Shown: piece after piece, positions 58,719-64,000 of the stretch
Position numbering within the stretch: position 1 is the stretch's first letter
How the letters are laid out: every line of letters starts with the position of its first letter
Source: Lentisphaeria bacterium UBA4640
GTDB taxonomy: Bacteria; Verrucomicrobiota; Lentisphaeria; Victivallales; UBA1829
DNA: 64,000 nucleotides
Assembly: GCA_002405835.1 (NCBI GenBank)
Contig: DHMO01000034.1
Coordinates: 1-64,000 of the forward strand
Direction: 5' to 3'
Translations under genes and position numbers: made by a program
Notes under the pieces: model-generated
What the model was told of the DNA's origin: nothing
The model's input: the letters and a program-made list of their open reading frames with translations, nothing else
Databases searched by the model: none

Positions 58719-60070
58719 CAGCACAACGCTCCATTCTCATCATCGACGACGAACGCGGAACCCGCGAAGCCATGGGCAAATTTCTCCGGCTCGACTACGA
58801 CGTCACTCTCGCGGAAGACGGCGAAAAGGGAATCAATCTCCTGACCCGCAACCATTACGATCTCATTCTCAGCGACATCCGCATGGAGCCGGGTCCGAGC
58901 GGACTCGACGTTCTTGCCGCCTCGCTCAAGCTCACCCCTCCCCCGCCCTGCATTCTCTTCACCGCATACGGTTCCATCGAAACCGCCGTTGAAGCGGTCA
59001 AACAGGGCGCATTCGACTTTGTCACAAAGCCGGTCAACTTCGACCGTCTGGAGATCATCATCCGGCGCGCACTCGAATCGGTCAGCCTCAAAGAGGAAAA
59101 CACCGAACTGAAGCGCAAACTCGGCTCCAGTTTCGGCGTGAAAGGCATGATCGGAAACTCGGCGAAGATGAAAAACATCATTGAGACCATCGAACAGGTC
59201 GCGCCGACCCGCACAACCGTGCTCATCACCGGAGAGAGCGGAACCGGAAAGGAACTCGTCGCCCAGGCGATTCACCAATGCAGCGGAAGAACCGGAAAAT
59301 TCGTTCCCGTTCACTGCTCCGCACTCCCCGACAACCTCATCGAAAGCGAACTCTTCGGACACGAGCGCGGCGCATTCACCGGAGCAGTCGAAATGCGCAA
59401 AGGACGCTTTGAGCTTGCCGAAGGCGGAACAATCTTCCTGGACGAAATCGGAGAAATCCCGCTTCACATCCAGGTCAAACTTCTCCGCGTGCTCGAAAAC
59501 CGCTCCTTTGAACGCATCGGCGGTTCAGATACAATCATAACCGACGCCCGTGTTGTCGCCGCCACAAACCGCGATCTCAAAAAGATGGTCGAAGAGGGAA
59601 CCTTCCGCGAAGACCTCTTCTACCGCCTCGACGTCGTCTCCCTCGAAATTCCGCCGCTACGCGAACGCAAGGAGGATATTCCGCTGCTTGTCAAGCACTA
59701 TCTTGACATTTTCAACAAGGAAAACGGCAAGGATATCGGCATCACCGAAACCGCGATGGCGTCGCTCTGCGCCTATGCGTGGCCGGGCAACATCCGCGAA
59801 CTCCGCAACTGCGTCGAACGCATGGTCGTGCTCTGCCGCGGCAAAATGATCGACCTTGAGAACGTTCCCGTCGACGTCCGCGAAGGCGTCACTCCGGGCA
59901 TTGCAAAAACCGTTCTCGCACAGCCTAGCTGCGACCTCGAATGCAACGAAAAAATGCTCATCGAGCGCGCACTGAACGAATGCAGGGGCAACCGCACCAA
60001 AGCGGCGGAAAAACTCGGAATCAGCCGCCGCACCCTTCACCGCAAACTGCACACCTACAACCTGGAGTGA
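58715..60070 (+). CDS. NtrC-family sigma-54-dependent response regulator
   Basis: A 451-residue regulator. Receiver domain with Asp54 (LILSDIRM) and acidic pocket IIDDE (10-13). The AAA+ domain has the Walker A GESGTGKE (173-180), the sigma-54-contacting loop GAFTGA (219-224) and Walker B TIFLDEIGE. A Fis-type helix-turn-helix ends the protein (NRTKAAEKLGISRRTLHRKL). All parts needed to activate sigma-54 RNA polymerase are present. It is coupled to the kinase (ATGA) and followed 2 bases later by a GH20-like gene. Confidence 0.94.
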   Translation: MTAQRSILIIDDERGTREAMGKFLRLDYDVTLAEDGEKGINLLTRNHYDLILSDIRMEPGPSGLDVLAASLKLTPPPPCILFTAYGSIETAVEAVKQGAFDFVTKPVNFDRLEIIIRRALESVSLKEENTELKRKLGSSFGVKGMIGNSAKMKNIIETIEQVAPTRTTVLITGESGTGKELVAQAIHQCSGRTGKFVPVHCSALPDNLIESELFGHERGAFTGAVEMRKGRFELAEGGTIFLDEIGEIPLHIQVKLLRVLENRSFERIGGSDTIITDARVVAATNRDLKKMVEEGTFREDLFYRLDVVSLEIPPLRERKEDIPLLVKHYLDIFNKENGKDIGITETAMASLCAYAWPGNIRELRNCVERMVVLCRGKMIDLENVPVDVREGVTPGIAKTVLAQPSCDLECNEKMLIERALNECRGNRTKAAEKLGISRRTLHRKLHTYNLE

Positions 60071-60072
60071 CC

Positions 60073-61677
60073 ATGAACAATCCGGCTTTCACCGAACGCG
60101 GACTCATGATCGACTGCTCCCGCGGGGCGGTTCCCTCCATTCCATTTCTGAAGCGCACTGCGGAACGGCTCGCCGCATTCGGGCTGACACACCTGGGACT
60201 TTATACGGAAGATACTTACACCGTCTCCGGCATGCCCTTTATCGGCTTCGGACGCGGCGCCTACACAAAAGATGAAATCCGCGACCTCGACGACTTCTGT
60301 CTCAAGCTCGGCATCGAGCTGTTCCCCTGCATTCAGACGCTCGGGCATCTCGAACACATCTTCAAGAACCCGCGTTTCAAGCCGTTCTCCGATGCGCCGC
60401 GCATTCTCAAGGTCAACTCGCCGGAAGCGCGCGATTTTCTCGAACACATCATTCTCGAAGCAGCGGAACCGTACCGGACGAACCGCATTCATCTCGGAGC
60501 GGATGAACCGTGGGGACTCGGGCTCGGCTCCTCGCTTGATTTCAGCAGCCCGGTTCCGCCGAAACAGCTTTATCTCACCCACCTCGCGCACCTCTCCGAA
60601 ATCTGTGCAAAGCATCAGCTGAACGGCATGATCTGGAGCGATTACATTCTCGGACACTCGCAGAACGTTCCGCTGAACGACGACGAACTCCGCGCAATTC
60701 CGCAGAATCTCACGCTCGATTACTGGAACTATTCCGTGCTTCCGGAGGAGGAGCATATCGCAAACATCCGCCGTCTTCAGAAGACCGGATGCGCCATCTG
60801 GATCTCCCCCGGACTTCACAGCTGGAACCGTTTCTTCGGAGATTTTGCACGCGCCGTTGAAACAGGGGAAACCTTCTTCCGCGCCGCCGGAAAATGCGGA
60901 ATCCGTTCCGCCATGACAACTCTCTGGGGTGATGACGGAGCGGAATCGCTTTTCCGCACGAACTTCGCTTCCGCCGCGTATCATCTGCTCAGCATGGACA
61001 ACCCGGGAAACACGCTCGAAACAACCGCCGAACGAGTTGCAGCAGCCGGATTCCCGCTTGAACGGTTCCGGCTGCTCAACAGTCTCGACAACCGCGCGTT
61101 CATCGCAAACGACCCGCCGGAGGTCAACTGGAGCGCTGCAAAACAGCTCTTCTACGATGACCCGTTTTACGGCTTCCTGCTCCGTCTCACTCATCTGCGG
61201 GATTTCGGGAACACTCTTGAAGAGGTCGAAACGAAGCTCCGCGAACTGCCCGCCGTCTCCGCGGAAGACCGAGAACTGCGCCGCCTCGGACGTCTCTTCG
61301 CAAAGGCTCTGCGGCTGAAACTCAATGCATCCGCCCTGGCGCGGATGGGCTGGAAACAGAAAAACAGAAACACTCTCCGCCGAGCCGCACGCGCGGCACG
61401 GAAGGCGGCGGAAGCGGTACGCGCATTCGGGAAAGAATATGAAAAACAGTGGCTTGACGAACGCAAACCGTTCGGTCTTGAAATTCCGCAAACGCGGATC
61501 GCGGGAGTTGCAAAACGGCTCGAACATCTGACGGGCCGGATCTGCGCATTTCTGAAATCCGGTCAGCCGGTTCCGGAACTCGAACTGGAGTTTCCGGACG
61601 GGTACACTCCGCGCGACGCGGGGACGGCTTACGCATCCGCCGCGTCGAAGTGTCACAACACCATCTGGATGATGTGA
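60073..61677 (+). CDS. GH20-like beta-N-acetylhexosaminidase
   Basis: A 534-residue protein without signal peptide. The TIM barrel starts MIDCSRGAVPSIPFLKRT and has the substrate-assisted catalytic pair Asp144-Glu145 in HLGADEPWG, the H-x-G-x-D-E motif of GH20. C-terminal residues about 360-530 are helical. Beta-N-acetylhexosaminidase is likely, but distant GH20-like proteins can have other activities. It starts 2 bases after the NtrC-like gene, unusual for an enzyme. It is convergent with the GH95-like gene, 20 bases away. Confidence 0.78.
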   Translation: MNNPAFTERGLMIDCSRGAVPSIPFLKRTAERLAAFGLTHLGLYTEDTYTVSGMPFIGFGRGAYTKDEIRDLDDFCLKLGIELFPCIQTLGHLEHIFKNPRFKPFSDAPRILKVNSPEARDFLEHIILEAAEPYRTNRIHLGADEPWGLGLGSSLDFSSPVPPKQLYLTHLAHLSEICAKHQLNGMIWSDYILGHSQNVPLNDDELRAIPQNLTLDYWNYSVLPEEEHIANIRRLQKTGCAIWISPGLHSWNRFFGDFARAVETGETFFRAAGKCGIRSAMTTLWGDDGAESLFRTNFASAAYHLLSMDNPGNTLETTAERVAAAGFPLERFRLLNSLDNRAFIANDPPEVNWSAAKQLFYDDPFYGFLLRLTHLRDFGNTLEEVETKLRELPAVSAEDRELRRLGRLFAKALRLKLNASALARMGWKQKNRNTLRRAARAARKAAEAVRAFGKEYEKQWLDERKPFGLEIPQTRIAGVAKRLEHLTGRICAFLKSGQPVPELELEFPDGYTPRDAGTAYASAASKCHNTIWMM

Positions 61678-61697
61678 CGTTCCCGTGAAGGGCTTCT

Positions 61698-63746
61698 TCA
61701 GCCCTTCCGGTAAAATGCGATCTGCTCACCAGCCTTCATCTCTTTGGAGAAGAGCGTTCCTGCTGTGTAAGCGTTCTCAGCGACATCCATCCACTCTCCC
61801 GCGGGGAAGCGGAAGTTCAGCACGGCGTCGCGCTCTGCTGTAAATGAAAACTCTCTGCGGTTTCCGGAGAAACGCAGTCCGCCCGGCGCGGGGACATTCG
61901 CACACAAGGCGTCGTTTGCTTCCGGCAGACCGTGGAAGAGCTCCAGAACGCCCTGCGTTTCGTAAAGGAAAAGATCCAGAATCGCGGCAACCACGCCAAG
62001 TCCGGCGTCCATCTGCATAATCCGGTTCGTGCCGACCAGTCCGACGGAGAATCCGGGGAACTGCGGATCGTGAAGCGTGCGTCCGCCTTTGTTGGTGTAG
62101 AGCGACGGCCACATTTTCAGGATCATGCACGCCATATCCGGATGATTGAAGCGGTTGTGCAGCATTGCCGCCCACGGCATGCTCCATCCGGCCCAGGTTC
62201 CCATACCGAAGCGCACCCATGCACCGACGCTCCGTTCCACGACGTCTTCCGGTATGTGGAGCGAATCGAACGGGCAGATTGCCGCAAGGTGTGAATGGTG
62301 ACGGTGGCTCATATCGAGCTTGAGGCCTTCCCAGAGTGCAATTTCGCCGTCCTCTTCACTGTACCACGGGAGTTTCTCCTGAATCTCATGCCATGCAGCG
62401 GGAACTTCGCAGTGCAACATCTCCGCAGCTGCAAAAATATCGGACAGCAGACGGTGAATCGCCGCGAGGTGGAACGAGGGATTGCGTCCGACGGCGTCCA
62501 TCGCGATTCCGCGATACTCCGGTGAAGTCAGCCAAGGAATCGCATAATGTGAACCGTCGAATTCCAGCATTGCCTCATAAACGCGCATCACGCCGCGCAT
62601 GAAATCGAATCCGAAACGTTTGAGGAACTCGATATCGCCGGTGCAGCGGACGTATTCGAACATCATCATCGCCATCCAGCCGGCGGAAGTGTGATCCATC
62701 GTTCCGGCCCAGAAACCGCCCATGCAGACACAGCGGTCATCCACGGCATGCGGGATCATATAGCCGTCGTCAATGCCGACGAAACATTTGGCGTTGTGAC
62801 GCATCTGTTCTTTCCAGCTTTCGAGCATCTTCCAGAGCGGCTTGAGGTTGTCGAAAAGTCCGGCGCGGCAGGCGGGCCAGTAGCACATCTGGACATTGAT
62901 GTTGAAATGGAAATCGGAACTCCACGGCGGAAGTTTTTCATCTTCGATCCACGGACCCTGCAGCCCGGCGGGGAAACCGTCGGCGGAAGTCATGCACTGG
63001 AACTGGAAGAGACCCGAATAGTAACGGGCGTCAATCTCCGTCATGCCGGAATGGAGCTCGGGAACTTTCATCCAGAAGTCATTCCAGAAACGGCGGTTTT
63101 CCTCTTCAAGCGCGCTCCAGTTTCCGGAAGCGGCGGAAATGACGTCGCGGGAGAAACGGAAGAAGGTTGCGCCCGCGCCTTTCGCATAACGGATTCCGAA
63201 TGCGGGATCTTTCGGCATGGTCTGGCGGAAACCGTCCGCAAGCCGCTCCGGTTCCGCGAAGCCGCGCTCCTTCAGGACGGGTGCGAGATCATAGCCCGGG
63301 ATCAGGCGGAAATCAGAGACTCCGCGAATTGCAAACACGCCTTTTTCCGATTGCGAAAGACGGATTTCCGCACGTTTGTTCTTTCCGAAAACGGTCAGCA
63401 GGGAATCACGGTGAGAAAGCTCGACTTTATGCGCTCCGTCAAGCTGGAAAGTGATACGGGCGAGCGGAATGATGCTCGGCACGAGTTTGTACCACGGGAA
63501 CAGCTCCTTCATCCGGTTCTCATCCTGCTTTGCAAGCGCGGCGCAGATGTTTTTGTAGGATTGTTCGGGACTCCAGATTTCCCCTCCCTGATGATCCCAG
63601 AGTGAGGAGGAGCTGACTGTGACGTTTACCGTGTCGCCCTCGCCCCAGACGGAGAGTCCGAGAAAGCCGTTGCCGGCCGCGACGCCGGTATGAACGTGTT
63701 CCAGCGGAAATTCCGCCGCGAATGTCTGAAATTGATCCGGAAGCAT
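61698..63746 (-). CDS. GH95-like glycosidase ((alpha/alpha)6 barrel)
   Basis: A 682-residue protein. A beta-sandwich N-terminal domain (about 1-210) precedes an (alpha/alpha)6 barrel with GLQGPWIEDEKLPPWSSDFH, FNINVQMCYWPACRAGL and SHRHHSHLAAICPFDSL, which are GH95 marks. Known GH95 enzymes are alpha-L-fucosidases and alpha-L-galactosidases. No signal peptide is visible. Its stop codon lies in a small hairpin shared with the end of the GH20-like gene (61687-61707). Confidence 0.8.
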   Translation of the reverse strand: MLPDQFQTFAAEFPLEHVHTGVAAGNGFLGLSVWGEGDTVNVTVSSSSLWDHQGGEIWSPEQSYKNICAALAKQDENRMKELFPWYKLVPSIIPLARITFQLDGAHKVELSHRDSLLTVFGKNKRAEIRLSQSEKGVFAIRGVSDFRLIPGYDLAPVLKERGFAEPERLADGFRQTMPKDPAFGIRYAKGAGATFFRFSRDVISAASGNWSALEEENRRFWNDFWMKVPELHSGMTEIDARYYSGLFQFQCMTSADGFPAGLQGPWIEDEKLPPWSSDFHFNINVQMCYWPACRAGLFDNLKPLWKMLESWKEQMRHNAKCFVGIDDGYMIPHAVDDRCVCMGGFWAGTMDHTSAGWMAMMMFEYVRCTGDIEFLKRFGFDFMRGVMRVYEAMLEFDGSHYAIPWLTSPEYRGIAMDAVGRNPSFHLAAIHRLLSDIFAAAEMLHCEVPAAWHEIQEKLPWYSEEDGEIALWEGLKLDMSHRHHSHLAAICPFDSLHIPEDVVERSVGAWVRFGMGTWAGWSMPWAAMLHNRFNHPDMACMILKMWPSLYTNKGGRTLHDPQFPGFSVGLVGTNRIMQMDAGLGVVAAILDLFLYETQGVLELFHGLPEANDALCANVPAPGGLRFSGNRREFSFTAERDAVLNFRFPAGEWMDVAENAYTAGTLFSKEMKAGEQIAFYRKG

Positions 63747-63790
63747 ATTTTACCCTTTTTTGTTGTCTGGTTCATTTCTGAATTTCCTGT

Positions 63791-63818
63791 AAGTTAACCC
63801 GTAAAACCGTTTTTGCAA
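63791..63818 (-). promoter_or_regulatory. Promoter of the GH95-like gene
   Basis: Minus-strand -35 TTGCAA (63813-63818), 16-bp spacer, -10 TAACTT (63791-63796), about 44 bases before the start codon. Confidence 0.4.
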
Positions 63819-63880
63819 GGCGGGAAAAACTTTTTCACCATAAAAAGAACCTTCATACCATTATTTTTTCAAAACGGCAT

Positions 63881-63910
63881 TTGACTTCGAGCAGCTCCAA
63901 GCTGTATATT
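63881..63910 (+). promoter_or_regulatory. Promoter of the gene at the right edge
   Basis: -35 TTGACT (63881-63886), 18-bp spacer, -10 TATATT (63905-63910), about 23 bases before the ATG. Confidence 0.6.
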
Positions 63911-63933
63911 GCAGAAAAACTCAAGGAGGTTCC

Positions 63934-64000
63934 ATGTTTTTTGCTTCATTTCTGATTCTGCTGTTCGCGGCGTGGTGGGTTCCGTTCCGCTTCTGCCGTC
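63934..64000 (+). CDS. Start of a membrane or exported protein, cut off by the window edge
   Basis: AAGGAGG and the ATG at 63934 open a frame that runs off the window after 22 codons. The product begins MFFASFLILLFAAWWVPFRF, a hydrophobic segment suited to a signal or membrane anchor. Nothing more can be said. Confidence 0.6.
   Translation, partial: MFFASFLILLFAAWWVPFRFCR

Noticed and set aside
61687..61707. 8-bp hairpin between the GH20-like and GH95-like genes
   Set aside because: It covers the stop codon of the GH95-like gene and has no T run on either strand, so I do not call it a terminator.
1..64000. CRISPR arrays, insertion sequences, integrases, tRNA and rRNA genes
   Set aside because: I looked for direct repeats of CRISPR size, transposase or integrase motifs and tRNA-like cloverleaf sequences and found none. 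The only regular repeat is the four-operator array at 44559-44722, which has 14-bp sites and unrelated spacers too long and uneven in content for a CRISPR array.

Overview
The window looks like chromosome of a Lentisphaerota bacterium, probably a Victivallis-like member of the Victivallales. That is inferred from content, not from a marker-gene comparison. The supporting features are a seven-gene V-type ATPase operon of the Chlamydia/Bacteroidetes/Lentisphaerota kind with a DUF2764 gene, a prepilin-like protein with an H-X9-DG motif inside a sugar operon, a GntR/LacI-type hybrid regulator, a TIGR04073-like exported protein, two AAA-ATPase/PD-(D/E)XK proteins, and a high density of glycosidases. 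I see no rRNA, tRNA, CRISPR array or insertion sequence.

Layout. 1-8.2 kb: cysteine/homocysteine synthesis (cysK, metY) with a hydrolase behind a terminator; an output-less PAS/GAF sensor; an FAD oxidoreductase divergent from a PocR/AraC-type regulator. 8.3-15.6 kb: V-ATPase operon E-DUF2764-A-B-D-I-K. 15.6-23.7 kb: a six-hairpin glycosidase-like enzyme, an AAA/PD-(D/E)XK protein, uraA-upp uracil salvage, an EIIA-CBS protein paired with an ArsB/NhaD-type transporter, and a small exported protein. 23.7-26.6 kb: the translation-linked operon rpsP-khpA-trmD-rplS-rnhB, in which trmD appears to start with CTG. 26.9-29.2 kb: a GH30 enzyme divergent from an AraC regulator. 29.2-31.8 kb: queF-argJ-argB. 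32.0-34.3 kb: a TIGR04073-like protein, a Gfo/Idh/MocA oxidoreductase and ispE. 34.3-42 kb: a second AAA/PD-(D/E)XK protein, a DUF2851 protein, an HtrA-type protease, a HigBA-type toxin-antitoxin pair and recQ. 42.1-45 kb: a sodium/solute symporter, then an orphan HipB/Y4mF-like regulator preceded by four palindromic sites spaced exactly 50 bp apart. 45.2-57.4 kb: one long carbohydrate operon. 57.5-61.7 kb: an NtrB/NtrC-like two-component system followed at once by a GH20-like enzyme. 61.7-63.7 kb: a convergent GH95-like enzyme. The last 67 bases hold the start of another gene.

How the genes work together. The central carbohydrate operon begins with a GntR/LacI-type regulator behind a consensus promoter and a palindromic operator. 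It continues with a split prepilin, a secreted clan GH-A glycosidase, a beta-mannosidase-like GH2 enzyme with an extra C-terminal domain, a GHL6-like protein, and a D-lyxose isomerase / ketose 3-epimerase / D-lyxose isomerase trio. The enzymes suggest release of mannose-type sugar and its isomerisation and C3-epimerisation. A similar operator lies in front of the symporter 3 kb upstream, so uptake may share the control. The V-ATPase rotor keeps the side chains that bind Na+ in Enterococcus NtpK, which, with the sodium/solute symporter, hints at sodium energetics.

The observations I would check first are the four 50-bp-phased operators, the isomerase-epimerase-isomerase cassette, the CTG start of trmD, the split prepilin and the output-less sensor. 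All assignments come from reading motifs; no database search was run.
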